Positions 1-9,312 of a stretch of 64,000 nucleotides of DNA are shown here, piece after piece. This DNA comes from Limnohabitans sp. 15K. GTDB taxonomy: Bacteria; Pseudomonadota; Gammaproteobacteria; Burkholderiales; Burkholderiaceae_C. Each line of letters begins with the position of its first letter. The stretch's first letter is position 1. Position numbers and translations under genes: made by a program. The notes below the pieces were generated by a model that worked only from the letters and a program-made list of their open reading frames with translations, was not told where the DNA came from and did no database searches. The DNA is taken from assembly GCF_002778285.1 (NCBI RefSeq), contig NZ_NESM01000005.1, positions 107,577 through 171,576 on the forward strand. The letters run 5' to 3'.

Positions 1-959
1 TGGCGAGTGAAGTGGGCGGCCGCACCCAGCTGCAAAGCCTGTACGCGCAAGACACTTGGCGCTTTGCCCCTGACTGGCGCGCCGTACTGGGCTTGCGGGC
101 GGAACACTGGAGCGCCACACAAGGTTTGACGCGCTTCTCTGCCAGCAGCAGCCAAGCATTTGCGGACCGCAGTGAGAACCACTTGTCCCCCAAAGTGGCC
201 TTGTCCAAAAAGGTGGCAGAGGACGCCTTTGTCAAATACGCCGTGGGCCGTGCGGTGCGCATGCCCACCGTGAACGAGTTGTACGGGGCCACTTCCACCA
301 CCAACTCGCAGTACATCAACGACCCGAACCTGCGTCCTGAAAAATCGTGGACCCAGGAGCTGAGCTACGAGAAGAACCTGGACAAAGCCCAGTGGCGTCT
401 GACTGCATTTGCCGAAGACACACAAGACGGCATCTACTCGCAATCGGTGATTGACGCGACCGCAGGCAACCGCACCATCAGCCGTGTTCAAAACGTGGAC
501 CGCATCCAGACCCGTGGCTTGGAGGGCGCTTTTACCGTCAACGGTTTGGGTTTGCCGGGGCTGGACCTGACGGGCAGCGTCACCTATGCCGACTCGCTGA
601 TCCAGGCCAATCAGGGTTTTGTGGCCACGCCCGGTGACACCCTGGGCAAAATGCAGCCCAACATCCCCAAGTGGCGAGCGACTTTGTTGGCGGCGTACCG
701 CTGGAATGCCGCCTGGACCAGTTCTGTGGCCGTGCGCCACAGTGGGCAGCAGTTCCGCACGCTCAACAACTCGGACGTGAATGGTTACTCCTACATGGGC
801 GTGAGCCCATTCACCACGGTGGACGTGCGTGCCCGTTGGCAGATCAGCCCCAAGTTGGTCGCAGCCTTTGGCATCGACAACCTGAACAACAACAAGTACT
901 GGAATTTCCACCCCTACCCTCAGCGCAGCTACACGGCTGAGTTGAAAGCGAACTTTTAA
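1..959 (+). CDS. TonB-dependent outer-membrane receptor, C-terminal part (5' end outside window)
   Basis: The reading frame is open to the left edge, so only the last ~318 residues are visible and the true start lies upstream. The visible part is the distal beta-barrel of a TonB-dependent receptor: a conserved block with RMPTVNELYG and NLRPEKSWTQE, alternating aromatic strand patterns, and a final strand ending in phenylalanine (ELKANF), the outer-membrane insertion signature. Such receptors import metal chelates, cobalamin or metal ions using TonB energy. Twelve bases downstream lies a YcnI-like gene and then a PCu(A)C-like gene, so I infer copper as substrate. The plug domain and TonB box cannot be seen, so the substrate is not shown directly. 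Confidence 0.85.
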   Translation, partial: ASEVGGRTQLQSLYAQDTWRFAPDWRAVLGLRAEHWSATQGLTRFSASSSQAFADRSENHLSPKVALSKKVAEDAFVKYAVGRAVRMPTVNELYGATSTTNSQYINDPNLRPEKSWTQELSYEKNLDKAQWRLTAFAEDTQDGIYSQSVIDATAGNRTISRVQNVDRIQTRGLEGAFTVNGLGLPGLDLTGSVTYADSLIQANQGFVATPGDTLGKMQPNIPKWRATLLAAYRWNAAWTSSVAVRHSGQQFRTLNNSDVNGYSYMGVSPFTTVDVRARWQISPKLVAAFGIDNLNNNKYWNFHPYPQRSYTAELKANF

Positions 960-971
960 CAAGGAACGGTC

Positions 972-1514
972 ATGAACACATTTTTCAAAGTCATTGGGGC
1001 CGCTGCCATCGTTGTAGGCGGCGCGGCTTCGGCACACACTGTGCTCGAATACCAAGTGGCCACAGCCGGTCAAAGTTACAAAGCCACATTCAAGGTGGGC
1101 CACGGCTGCGGTGCATCACCTACAAGGCAAATCTTGGTGGACATTCCTGCGGGCGTGCAGGGCGCCAAGCCCATGCCCAAGGCGGGCTGGCGGCTGGAGG
1201 TCACCCGCGAGAAGCTGGCGCAGCCTTACACCAGCCATGGCCGCAGCATCACCGAAGACGTGACGCGCATCAGCTGGACCGCCAAAACCGCCGAAGACAT
1301 GCTGCCCAACGGCCATTACGACGAATTTGTCTTGGTGGGAACTTTGCCCAGCAAGGCGGGCATGATGTATTGGCCTGTGCAACAGTTGTGCGAACAGGGC
1401 CGCAACGACTGGACTGACATCCCCAAAGCAGGGCAAAAGCTGCATGACCTGAAGTCGCCTGCTGCCGCGCTGGAAATCATGCCTTCGGCTGGCGCAGGTG
1501 CGCACGCCCATTGA
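972..1514 (+). CDS. YcnI-like (DUF1775) periplasmic copper-binding protein
   Basis: 180 residues. The N-terminus is a signal peptide with a hydrophobic stretch (about residues 6-20) and a likely cleavage site ASA|H, leaving His22 as the mature N-terminus. Mature N-terminal histidine is the copper ligand in the YcnI family (mono-histidine brace), so the position fits. The motif VGHGCGASPT (about 42-51) is typical of proteobacterial DUF1775 proteins, and the C-terminus ends AGAHAH, another possible metal site. It follows the TonB receptor by 12 bases and precedes a PCu(A)C protein, suggesting an operon for copper uptake or delivery to cuproenzymes in the periplasm. The specific client is unknown. 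Confidence 0.85.
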   Translation: MNTFFKVIGAAAIVVGGAASAHTVLEYQVATAGQSYKATFKVGHGCGASPTRQILVDIPAGVQGAKPMPKAGWRLEVTREKLAQPYTSHGRSITEDVTRISWTAKTAEDMLPNGHYDEFVLVGTLPSKAGMMYWPVQQLCEQGRNDWTDIPKAGQKLHDLKSPAAALEIMPSAGAGAHAH

Positions 1515-1547
1515 CCTAACCGATTCACCTCACTGATGGAGAAAACG

Positions 1548-2018
1548 ATGCAAAAGACATTCAAACAAGCCGCATGGCTTTTACTGGGCTTGTTCGCCGC
1601 CAGCACCACCTTTGCTCAGGTCAAGGTCGATGGCGCCTGGGCGCGTGCCACGGTGCAGGGCCAAAAAGCCACAGGGGCTTTCATGAAGCTCACCGCACCC
1701 CAGGCCACCCGACTGGTGGCAGTGTCCACCCCTGTGGCTGGCGTGGCCGAGATCCATGAAATGAAAATGGACGGTGGTGTCATGAAAATGCGTGCCCTGC
1801 CTGCGCTGGACTTGCCCGCCAAACAAGCGGTTGAACTCAAACCCGGCAGTTACCACCTGATGTTGATGGACCTGAAGGCCCCGCTGATGAAAGACGGCAG
1901 CTTGGCTTTGACCTTGACCTTCAAAGACGCCAAGGGCGTGGAAACCCAGCAGCAAATCACGGTGCCTGTGAGTTCGGGCATGCCGCAAGAGGCGGCACAC
2001 GGACAGCACAAGCATTGA
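1548..2018 (+). CDS. PCu(A)C-family periplasmic copper chaperone
   Basis: 156 residues from the ATG at 1548. I prefer this start to the in-frame ATG at 1536 because GGAGA at 1538-1542 sits at normal distance and the product then starts directly with a signal peptide (MQKTFKQAAW..., cleavage near TFAQ). The family signature is visible: a Met-rich segment HEMKMDGGVMKM followed about 40 residues later by YHLMLM, matching the H-x(n)-M ... H-x-M Cu(I) site. The C-terminus is His-rich (HGQHKH). Family members hold Cu(I) in the periplasm and pass it to the CuA site of cytochrome oxidases. It is the last gene of the TonB receptor-YcnI-PCu(A)C unit. Confidence 0.9.
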   Translation: MQKTFKQAAWLLLGLFAASTTFAQVKVDGAWARATVQGQKATGAFMKLTAPQATRLVAVSTPVAGVAEIHEMKMDGGVMKMRALPALDLPAKQAVELKPGSYHLMLMDLKAPLMKDGSLALTLTFKDAKGVETQQQITVPVSSGMPQEAAHGQHKH

Positions 2019-2132
2019 CCTGCACCCATTTGAGGTGCGAAAGCGCAGGGCGCGGATTTCAGCTTAAGCGGTGATCTTTGGGATGGCCGATGCCTGGGTT
2101 TTTCATAGCCCAAGCGCTCTATAGATGGTTAA

Positions 2133-2148
2133 GTCATTTGAAAATGAC
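2133..2148. promoter_or_regulatory. 16-bp palindrome upstream of the first sulfate-binding protein gene
   Basis: The arms GTCATTT and AAATGAC are perfect inverted copies separated by two bases. The site is in the 208-base gap between the copper genes and the sulfate transport genes, about 80 bases before the ATG at 2227. It has the shape of a site for a dimeric regulator. Sulfate uptake in proteobacteria is usually under CysB (LysR family), but I cannot match this to a CysB consensus. The rest of the gap holds no convincing gene or terminator. Confidence 0.35.
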
Positions 2149-2226
2149 AAAACAGTTCTTTGAGTTTTAAAGGTTGGCTTCCAGAATCCATTCCATCAAA
2201 TTCTGATGCGAATGTTCTGGATCCTC

Positions 2227-3237
2227 ATGAAAACCCATCGCCGCTTTTTCCATCTCCTGGCCTTCGCCGCTATCGGCTTGACCGCGCTGAGCGCCCAGGC
2301 CCAAGCCCCTGTCAGCCTGCTCAACGTGTCTTATGACCCGACCCGCGAGCTGTACGTCGAATTCAACAAGGCCTTTGCCGCCCACTGGAAAGCCAAAACA
2401 GGCCAAGAGCTGAGCTTCAAGCAGTCGCACGGTGGCTCGGGCAAACAAGCCCGTTCCATCATCGACGGCCTGGATGCCGACGTCGCCACGCTGGCGCTGG
2501 CCGGTGACACCGACGCGCTGCACAAAAACGGCAACCTGATTCCCAAAGACTGGCAAAAGCGTCTGCCGCACAACAGCTCGCCCTACACTTCGACCATCGT
2601 GCTGGTGGTGCGCCAAGGCAACCCCAAAGGCATCAAAGACTGGGACGACCTGGTCAAGCCCGGCATCAGCGTCATCACACCCAACCCCAAAACATCGGGC
2701 GGTGCCCGCTGGAACTACCTCGCCGCCTGGGAATTCGCCAAGCGCAAATTGGGCAGTGACGACAAAGCCAAAGACTTTGTGGCCGCACTCTACAAAAACG
2801 TGCCGGTGCTGGACACGGGTGCCCGGGGCTCGTCCATCACCTTCGCACAGCGCAACCAGGGTGATGTGTTCATCTCTTGGGAAAACGAAGCCAACTTGTT
2901 GGAAAAAGAATTCGGCAACAAGGTGGACGTGGTGTACCCCTCCATCAGCATCCTGGCCGAGCCCGCTGTGACCGTGGTCGACAAAAACGTGGACCGCAAA
3001 GGTACCCGCGCTGTGTCCCAGGCCTATCTGGAATACCTCTACACCGACGAAGGCCAAGACATCGCAGGCAAACACTTCTACCGCCCAATCTCGCCCAAGG
3101 CCCAGGCCAAATACGCCAAACAGTTCCCCAAATTGAACCTGTTCACCATCGACCAGGCCTTTGGCGGCTGGGAAAAAGCCGACAAAGCCCACTTTGCCGA
3201 TGGCGGCAGCTTCGACCAGATTTACACCAAGAAATGA
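2227..3237 (+). CDS. Sulfate ABC transporter substrate-binding protein (first copy)
   Basis: 336 residues from ATG 2227. The longer frame from 2206 would add seven residues before the signal peptide ([19 protein letters not shown]..., cleavage near AQAQA). It is a periplasmic solute-binding protein of the sulfate/thiosulfate family: SYDPTREL at the mature N-terminus, [35 protein letters not shown] and the C-terminal FGGW segment are all family blocks. It captures sulfate or thiosulfate for the CysTWA permease encoded downstream. It is followed by a paralogue, so the two may differ in affinity or ligand. No strong Shine-Dalgarno precedes either start. Confidence 0.92.
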   Translation: MKTHRRFFHLLAFAAIGLTALSAQAQAPVSLLNVSYDPTRELYVEFNKAFAAHWKAKTGQELSFKQSHGGSGKQARSIIDGLDADVATLALAGDTDALHKNGNLIPKDWQKRLPHNSSPYTSTIVLVVRQGNPKGIKDWDDLVKPGISVITPNPKTSGGARWNYLAAWEFAKRKLGSDDKAKDFVAALYKNVPVLDTGARGSSITFAQRNQGDVFISWENEANLLEKEFGNKVDVVYPSISILAEPAVTVVDKNVDRKGTRAVSQAYLEYLYTDEGQDIAGKHFYRPISPKAQAKYAKQFPKLNLFTIDQAFGGWEKADKAHFADGGSFDQIYTKK

Positions 3238-3260
3238 TCGGCTGCGGTTTGCAAATGGGT

Positions 3261-3285
3261 CTCTATATCTTGATATCCATATAAG
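3261..3285. promoter_or_regulatory. AT-rich imperfect dyad between the two sulfate-binding protein genes
   Basis: The 134-base gap between the two binding-protein genes contains an AT-rich imperfect dyad, CTCTATAT ... ATATAAG, about 90 bases before the second start codon. The local base composition contrasts with the GC-rich genes on both sides, which suggests a separate promoter or operator for the second copy and the cysTWA genes. No clear -35/-10 pair could be assigned. Confidence 0.25.
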
Positions 3286-3371
3286 CAAACTACAAATGAT
3301 TCGTTTGAGATTAAAGGCAAGACTTCCACAATCGCGCTCTTCCGTTTTATTTGCAACCGATTGGACACCGC

Positions 3372-4364
3372 ATGAAACAACTCTCCCGCATCACTTTGGC
3401 GACGGTTTTGGCCCTGTCGGGTCTGTCGGTCAGCGCCCAGACCCTGCTCAATGCTTCGTATGACGTAGCGCGCGAGTTTTACAAGGACTACAACGCCGCT
3501 TTTGTGGCGCATTACAAAAAGACCACGGGCAAGGACATCAAGATTGACCAGGCCCATGGCGGCTCCAGCGCACAGGCTCGCGCTGTGAACGACGGCTTGG
3601 ACGCCGATGTGGTGACCATGAACACCACCACCGATGTGGACTTTTTGGCCAGCACCGGCTTGGTGGCCAAAGACTGGAACAAGCGGTTCCCGCAAAACGC
3701 ATCGCCCACCACTTCGACCATGCTGTTCCTCACGCGCAACGGCAACCCCAAAGGCATCAAGGATTGGGACGATCTAATCAAGCCCGGCATCAAGGTGATC
3801 GTGGTCAACCCCAAAACCGGTGGCAATGGCCGCATGGCTTATCTGGCGGCCTGGGGCTATGTGAAGAAGAAGGGCGGCTCGGATGCAGACGCGGCCGAAT
3901 TCGTGAGCAAGCTGTACAAGAACGTCCCCGTGTTGGCCAAAGGCGGGCGTGACGCCACCACCATCTTCTTGCAACGCAACCAAGGCGATGTGCTGGTAAC
4001 GTTTGAATCTGAAGTGGTGTCGGTGGACAATGAATTTGGTGCGGGCAAGGTCGATGCCGTGCACCCGTCCATCAGCATCGTGGCGGAGAACCCCGTGGCC
4101 GTGGTGGAACGAACTGTGGCCAAAAAAGGGACAGGCGAGTTGGCCAAGGCCTATCTGGATTACCTCTATTCAGAAGAAGCCCAAGAAATCGCGGCCAAGC
4201 ATGCGCTGCGCCCCCGTTCGCAAACGGTGTTGAAGAAACACAGCAAGACCTTCAAGCCTTTGCAGCTGTTCACCGTGAACGAGGTGTTCGGCTCTTTCGC
4301 AGATGCCCAAAAGGTGCATTTCAACGACGGTGGTCAGTTCGACAAGCTCTACACCGTCAAATAA
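3372..4364 (+). CDS. sbp: Sulfate ABC transporter substrate-binding protein (second copy)
   Basis: 330 residues from ATG 3372, which begins a clean signal peptide (MKQLSRITLATVLALSG..., cleavage near VSAQ). The upstream in-frame start at 3351 would place charged residues ahead of it. It shares the family blocks with the preceding gene ([44 protein letters not shown]) but differs through most of its length, so it is an old duplication rather than a recent one. It lies nine bases before cysT and is probably the main partner of the permease. It binds sulfate or thiosulfate in the periplasm. Confidence 0.93.
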   Translation: MKQLSRITLATVLALSGLSVSAQTLLNASYDVAREFYKDYNAAFVAHYKKTTGKDIKIDQAHGGSSAQARAVNDGLDADVVTMNTTTDVDFLASTGLVAKDWNKRFPQNASPTTSTMLFLTRNGNPKGIKDWDDLIKPGIKVIVVNPKTGGNGRMAYLAAWGYVKKKGGSDADAAEFVSKLYKNVPVLAKGGRDATTIFLQRNQGDVLVTFESEVVSVDNEFGAGKVDAVHPSISIVAENPVAVVERTVAKKGTGELAKAYLDYLYSEEAQEIAAKHALRPRSQTVLKKHSKTFKPLQLFTVNEVFGSFADAQKVHFNDGGQFDKLYTVK

Positions 4365-4373
4365 GTTTCTCCC

Positions 4374-5237
4374 ATGACCGCATTGCCCATTGCGGCGCCA
4401 GCCAAACGGCGGGCGCCAGCCAAGGTGTTGCCCGGGTTCAATTTGACCCTGGGCTTCACGATTTTTTATCTGAGTCTGATCGTGCTGATCCCCCTGTCGG
4501 CGCTGGTCTTCAAAACCTTCACCTTGACGTGGGACCAGTTCGTCACCGCCGTCACCGGCCCACGGGTCATGGCGTCTTACCGACTGACTTTTGGCGCATC
4601 GCTGATTGCCGCGCTGGTGAATGTGGTGTTTGGCTTGCTGGTGGCGTGGGTGCTGGTGCGGTACGACTTTTTCGGCAAAAAGATCGTGGATGCGCTGGTG
4701 GATTTGCCCTTTGCCTTGCCCACGGCAGTGGCGGGCATTTCGCTGACCGCGCTTTTGGCGGGCAATGGCTGGGTCGGTCAATACCTGGAGCCGCTGGGCA
4801 TTGTGCTGGCCTTCAACCCCAATGGCGTGGTGATCGCGCTGATTTTCATCGGCCTGCCGTTTGTGGTGCGAACCGTTCAGCCTGTGCTCGAAGACACTGA
4901 AAAAGAGCTCGAAGAAGCCGCCACATGTCTGGGCGCCACGCGCTGGCAGACCTTCACCAAGGTGATCTTCCCGTCGATCGCGCCTGCGCTGCTCACCGGC
5001 TTTGCCATGGCATTTGCGCGGGCCATTGGGGAATACGGCTCGGTCATTTTCATCGCGGGCAACATGCCCATGATTTCTGAAATCACGCCCCTCATCATCA
5101 TCGGCAAGCTCGAGCAGTACGACTACGCAGGGGCCACTGCGGTGGCCTTGGTCATGCTGGTCTTTTCTTTTGTCTTGCTGTTGATCATCAACGCCTTGCA
5201 AACATGGCAACGCCGCCGATCAGGAGCACCCGTATGA
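4374..5237 (+). CDS. cysT: Sulfate ABC transporter permease CysT (CysU)
   Basis: 287 residues, the usual family length. About six transmembrane segments are evident, the first at about residues 22-45 after a short basic N-terminus. The EAA loop that contacts the ATPase is at [15 protein letters not shown], followed by [18 protein letters not shown], which is typical of CysT. It forms the membrane channel with CysW. The stop overlaps the cysW start (ATGA at 5234-5237), so translation is coupled. Confidence 0.95.
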   Translation: MTALPIAAPAKRRAPAKVLPGFNLTLGFTIFYLSLIVLIPLSALVFKTFTLTWDQFVTAVTGPRVMASYRLTFGASLIAALVNVVFGLLVAWVLVRYDFFGKKIVDALVDLPFALPTAVAGISLTALLAGNGWVGQYLEPLGIVLAFNPNGVVIALIFIGLPFVVRTVQPVLEDTEKELEEAATCLGATRWQTFTKVIFPSIAPALLTGFAMAFARAIGEYGSVIFIAGNMPMISEITPLIIIGKLEQYDYAGATAVALVMLVFSFVLLLIINALQTWQRRRSGAPV

Positions 5238-6142
5238 GCACCGCCATGACCTCCAAGAAAGTCCAGGCGGGCACCACCGAGGCTCGCTGGATCCGTTACA
5301 GCCTGATCGGGCTGGCCCTGACTTTCATGTTTTTGTTTTTGGTTTTGCCCTTGGCGGCGGTGTTCACCGAAGCTTTGCGCAAAGGCCTGGATGCTTACCT
5401 CGAAGCCCTCAAGGAGCCCGATGCCTGGTCGGCCATTCGCCTGACGCTGATCACCGCTGCGATTGCGGTGCCCATGAACCTGGTGTTTGGTGTGGCGGCC
5501 GCTTGGGCCATTGCCAAATACGAGTTCAAAGGCAAGTCGGTGCTGACCACCTTGGTGGACTTGCCGTTTTCGGTCTCGCCCGTGGTGGCCGGTCTGATTT
5601 ATGTGCTGATGTTCGGTGCGCAGGGCTGGTTTGGACCTTGGTTGCAGGCCCACGACATCAAAATCATTTTTGCCGTGCCTGGCATCATTTTGGCCACGGT
5701 GTTTGTGACCTTTCCTTTCATTGCACGCGAGCTGATTCCGCTCATGCAAGCGCAAGGCAATGACGAAGAACAAGCCGCCATCGTGTTGGGCGCCACAGGC
5801 TGGCAGACCTTTTGGTATGTGACGCTGCCCAACATCAAGTGGGGCCTGATTTACGGTGTCATCTTGTGCAATGCCCGGGCCATGGGCGAGTTTGGTGCGG
5901 TGTCGGTGGTCTCGGGCCATATCCGCGGCCAAACCAACACCATGCCACTGCATGTAGAAATTTTGTACAACGAGTACCAGTCGGTGGCGGCCTTTGCCGT
6001 GGCGTCTTTGCTGGCCTTGCTGGCGCTGGTCACCTTGCTCATCAAGTCGGTGATCGAGTGGCAGCACGAAAAAGACATGAAAGCCTCGGCCGACACGCCC
6101 CCTGAGCGTCCTTTGGCATCGACCCCTGACGCCCTCGTCTGA
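5234..6142 (+). CDS. cysW: Sulfate ABC transporter permease CysW
   Basis: 302 residues from ATG 5234. The frame is open to an ATG at 5204, but that one lies inside cysT. The 5234 start has CAGGAG at 5221-5226 upstream and forms the ATGA overlap with the cysT stop, so I chose it. Multi-pass membrane protein with the EAA loop [22 protein letters not shown] and the CysW-typical [21 protein letters not shown]. It forms the heterodimeric channel with CysT. A 23-base gap separates it from cysA. Confidence 0.95.
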   Translation: MSTAMTSKKVQAGTTEARWIRYSLIGLALTFMFLFLVLPLAAVFTEALRKGLDAYLEALKEPDAWSAIRLTLITAAIAVPMNLVFGVAAAWAIAKYEFKGKSVLTTLVDLPFSVSPVVAGLIYVLMFGAQGWFGPWLQAHDIKIIFAVPGIILATVFVTFPFIARELIPLMQAQGNDEEQAAIVLGATGWQTFWYVTLPNIKWGLIYGVILCNARAMGEFGAVSVVSGHIRGQTNTMPLHVEILYNEYQSVAAFAVASLLALLALVTLLIKSVIEWQHEKDMKASADTPPERPLASTPDALV

Positions 6143-6165
6143 ACCCGACGGAAAGCATTTGAACC

Positions 6166-7260
6166 ATGAGCATCGAAATCCGTAACGTCAACAAGCAGTT
6201 TGGCGACTTCACTGCGCTGAACAATGTCAGCCTCGACATCGAGTCGGGCGAACTGGTCGCGCTGCTGGGCCCATCGGGCTGCGGCAAGACCACGCTGCTG
6301 CGCATCATCGCGGGCCTGGAAACAGCCGACCAAGGCACCATCGCCTTCAGTGGTGCTGATACGACGCATGTGCATGTGCGCGAGCGCCAAGTGGGCTTTG
6401 TGTTTCAGCACTACGCCTTGTTCCGCCACATGACGGTGTTCGAGAACGTCGCCTTTGGCCTGCGCGTCAAGCCGCGCAAAGAGCGCCCACCAGAAGCCGA
6501 AATCAAACGCAAAGTGCACGAGTTGCTGGGCCTGGTGCAGCTTGATTGGTTGGCTGACCGCTACCCCTCACAGCTGTCGGGCGGGCAGCGCCAGCGCATT
6601 GCCTTGGCCCGCGCCTTGGCGGTGGAGCCCAAAGTGCTGCTGCTGGATGAGCCTTTTGGTGCCTTGGATGCCAAGGTGCGCAAAGAACTGCGCCGCTGGT
6701 TGCGCCGCTTGCATGACGAGTTGCATGTGACCAGCATTTTTGTGACGCACGACCAGGAAGAAGCCCTGGAAGTGGCCGACCGCGTGGTGCTGATGAACAA
6801 AGGCAACATCGAGCAGATCGGTTCGCCACAAGATGTGTGGGACCACCCGGCCAGCCCTTTTGTGTATGGCTTTTTGGGCGATGTGAACCTGTTCCATGGC
6901 CGTGCGCACGAAGGCGAAATGCTCATCGGTGCCGACCAACACGCCATTCGTTTGGACACGCCGGAACATGGCCAAGTGCAAGACGCCAAGGCTTTTGCCT
7001 ATGTGCGTCCACACGACCTGGATGTGACCCGCTACACGCCGGGTGCTGCCAACACGGGCATTGTGGCCAAACTGACCCGCGCCATCGTGGTGGGACCTGT
7101 GGCCCGGCTGGAGCTCGAGCCCGTGGAAGCAGGCATGTTTGGCAAAGACGCCATCATCGAAGCCCAGCTGTCGGCATCGCAATACCGCCAACAGGACTTC
7201 AAAGAAGGCGAAACCTTGGTGCTGACACCGCGCAAGGCGAGGGTGTTTGTGGAGGGGTAA
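6166..7260 (+). CDS. cysA: Sulfate/thiosulfate ABC transporter ATP-binding protein CysA
   Basis: 364 residues. All nucleotide-binding motifs are present: Walker [10 protein letters not shown] (about 35-43), Q-loop VFQHYALF, signature [15 protein letters not shown], Walker [13 protein letters not shown], and the switch histidine in [15 protein letters not shown]-terminal TOBE-like regulatory region follows (about 240-360). It powers sulfate import through CysTW and completes the set binding protein-CysT-CysW-CysA. No sulfate regulator gene is adjacent. Confidence 0.96.
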   Translation: MSIEIRNVNKQFGDFTALNNVSLDIESGELVALLGPSGCGKTTLLRIIAGLETADQGTIAFSGADTTHVHVRERQVGFVFQHYALFRHMTVFENVAFGLRVKPRKERPPEAEIKRKVHELLGLVQLDWLADRYPSQLSGGQRQRIALARALAVEPKVLLLDEPFGALDAKVRKELRRWLRRLHDELHVTSIFVTHDQEEALEVADRVVLMNKGNIEQIGSPQDVWDHPASPFVYGFLGDVNLFHGRAHEGEMLIGADQHAIRLDTPEHGQVQDAKAFAYVRPHDLDVTRYTPGAANTGIVAKLTRAIVVGPVARLELEPVEAGMFGKDAIIEAQLSASQYRQQDFKEGETLVLTPRKARVFVEG

Positions 7261-7306
7261 AAGACTCTTCGGGTAAGCTTTGCAGAACACTTTCCAAGGA
7301 ACTGCC

Positions 7307-8068
7307 ATGAGCGAACCTTCTGCCTTTGGTTTTGGCCAATTTGTGCCGGGCTTTGACTTTTTACAAAATCTGTCCAAAACCTCAGCCCAAGCCCAGCCCG
7401 CTGCGGCCGCTGGGATGCCCGGTATGGCCAGCTGGGTGGCGCCCACGCTCAGCATCGAAGACATTGACAAACGCATTCAAGAGTTGAAGTCGGTGCTGTT
7501 TTGGCTCGAGCAAAACACCACAGCGCTCAAGGCCACCATCCAGGCGATGGAAGTGCAAAAGATGACGCTGTCCACACTGCAGACCATGAATGTGAGCATG
7601 GCGGATTTGGCCAAGGCCTTCACAGCAAAAGCGCCCGGATCCACATCTGCACCGTCACCTGCACCTGAGCCGCAGGCTGCCGCGCCACAACCCGTTGCAC
7701 CGAAAGTTGCACCGGAGCCAGAACCCGTTCAGTCGGCACCTGATCAGCCAGAACCCCCATCTGCTGGGTCAGCTTCGGCCAAACCCGCCGTCGATCCGAT
7801 GCAGTGGTGGGGCGCATTGACCCAGCAGTTTCAAAACATTGCCGCTGCCGCCGTCAAAGACGTGGCCGCGGAAGCACTGAAGACGGGCATGACGGCCAAG
7901 GGTGCCAGCACGGCAGCAGGCAGTGCCAAATCCCCGGCAGCCAAAAAGGCTGCTGCTAAAAACCCCACAGCAAATAAATCTACGGTAAAAAAAGCCACTC
8001 CGGCCAAAACCAAACCGGTCGCCAAATCTGCGCCCCGCAAGGCCGTCTCTAAGCGCAAAACACCATGA
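7307..8068 (+). CDS. PhaM-like polyhydroxyalkanoate granule-associated protein
   Basis: 253 residues from ATG 7307, preceded by AAGGA at 7296-7300; the longer TTG frame from 7280 overlaps this ribosome site. The N-terminal half carries the PhaM-type block W-x-PTLSIEDIDKRIQELKSVLFWLEQNTTALKATI, a predicted helical region. A Pro/Ala linker follows (about 110-160), then a strongly basic Ala/Lys/Pro tail with repeated AAKK-like units resembling histone H1. In Ralstonia, PhaM activates PHA synthase and ties granules to the nucleoid through such a tail. I infer the same role. The stop overlaps the next start by ATGA, so it is coupled to the FIST gene. Confidence 0.8.
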   Translation: MSEPSAFGFGQFVPGFDFLQNLSKTSAQAQPAAAAGMPGMASWVAPTLSIEDIDKRIQELKSVLFWLEQNTTALKATIQAMEVQKMTLSTLQTMNVSMADLAKAFTAKAPGSTSAPSPAPEPQAAAPQPVAPKVAPEPEPVQSAPDQPEPPSAGSASAKPAVDPMQWWGALTQQFQNIAAAAVKDVAAEALKTGMTAKGASTAAGSAKSPAAKKAAAKNPTANKSTVKKATPAKTKPVAKSAPRKAVSKRKTP

Positions 8069-9312
8069 AGCTTTTCCCCTACGGTCACGCCACCCATCCC
8101 CAGTGGCGCATGGCTGCAGGTTTGGTGCTGGCCCAGCTGCAGGCCCAAATGAGCTTGCCCGACTACGCCAGCCAGCCCCGCTTGGGGCTGCTTTACATCA
8201 CCGACCACTACGCACCCGAAGCGCAAGCCCTGCTGGACCACCTGCGCCAGGCCTTGCCCCAGGTGCCCGATTGGGCGGGCACCGTGGGCATTGGTGTGGC
8301 GGTGAACAACGCCGAGTACTTTGACGAACCCGCCATGGCGCTCATGTTGTGCGACCTGACGCCAGAGCAATACCGCGTGTTTTCGGGTGTCTCGCCCTTG
8401 CCTTCGGGTTGGGCCGATGCCGCTTTGGTGCATGCCGACCCGAACACGCCCGATTTGGCCGAGCTGATTGGCGAGATGGCTGAACGCACGCAACAAGGCT
8501 ATTTGTTTGGGGGCCTCAGTGCCAGCCGAACCCGCAGTGTGCAGTTTGCGGTGCGGGCCGAAGACGCTGGCGGCCAAGAGGTGCACGGCGGTGTGCTGGA
8601 AGGTGGCTTGAGCGGTGTGGCATTTGCGCCTGATGTGGCCTTGTTGTCGCGCGTCACGCAGGGCTGCCAGCCGGTAGCGCCCGAGAGAGAGATCACCGAA
8701 TCCGAAGGCCATGTGGTCCTCAAGCTGGCAGGTGATCCTGCGCTGGATGCGCTGCTGAGTGACCTCAACATCAGTCTGAAAGACCCACAAAAAGCCATTG
8801 CGGTGGTTCGCTCTACGCTGGTGGGCTTGAGTGCACCCGGGCATTCGGGCGTGGGCCGAGCGGGCAACTTGGGCAGCGATGTGCGGGTGCGCCACATCAT
8901 TGGCTTGGACCCTTTGCGCCAAGGTGTCGCGATCGCCGAGCACCTGGAACCCGGCATGCTGCTCACGTTTTGCAAGCGCGATGTCCAAGCGGCCCGCGCC
9001 GATTTGGTGCGGGTGTGCGCCGAAATCCGCGAAGCGTTGGAACCCGAGATGCTGTCCATCGAGGCCATCAACGCCCTGAGCGACGACCCGGTGCCCACGG
9101 TGCCCCAAGCAGGTCAGCGCATTGCGGGCGCAGTCTACGTGAGCTGCACCGGGCGCGGTGGCCCGCACTTTGGCGGGCCCAGCGCCGAGATGCAGATCAT
9201 TCGACATGCCTTGGGCGATGTGCCGCTGGTGGGGTTTTTTGCCGCTGGCGAGATTGCGCGCAAGCAGCTGTATGGCTACACCGGGGTGCTGACGGTGTTC
9301 ACGACCGATTGA
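8065..9312 (+). CDS. FIST N- and C-domain signal-sensing protein
   Basis: 415 residues starting at the ATGA overlap with the PhaM-like gene. The protein reads as a FIST_N domain (about 20-220) followed by FIST_C (about 235-390), including FGGLSASRTRSVQF and the C-terminal VSCTGRGGPHFGGPSAEMQIIRHALGDVPLVGFFAAGEIA, which is highly characteristic. FIST domains are thought to bind small ligands such as amino acids and are often joined to signalling modules. This one stands alone. Its 3' end overlaps the convergent ATPase gene by 14 bases. The ligand is unknown. Confidence 0.85.
   Translation: MKLFPYGHATHPQWRMAAGLVLAQLQAQMSLPDYASQPRLGLLYITDHYAPEAQALLDHLRQALPQVPDWAGTVGIGVAVNNAEYFDEPAMALMLCDLTPEQYRVFSGVSPLPSGWADAALVHADPNTPDLAELIGEMAERTQQGYLFGGLSASRTRSVQFAVRAEDAGGQEVHGGVLEGGLSGVAFAPDVALLSRVTQGCQPVAPEREITESEGHVVLKLAGDPALDALLSDLNISLKDPQKAIAVVRSTLVGLSAPGHSGVGRAGNLGSDVRVRHIIGLDPLRQGVAIAEHLEPGMLLTFCKRDVQAARADLVRVCAEIREALEPEMLSIEAINALSDDPVPTVPQAGQRIAGAVYVSCTGRGGPHFGGPSAEMQIIRHALGDVPLVGFFAAGEIARKQLYGYTGVLTVFTTD

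Noticed and set aside
2167..3288. 373-codon open frame on the minus strand
   Set aside because: Antisense of the first sulfate-binding protein gene; composition is shadow-like.
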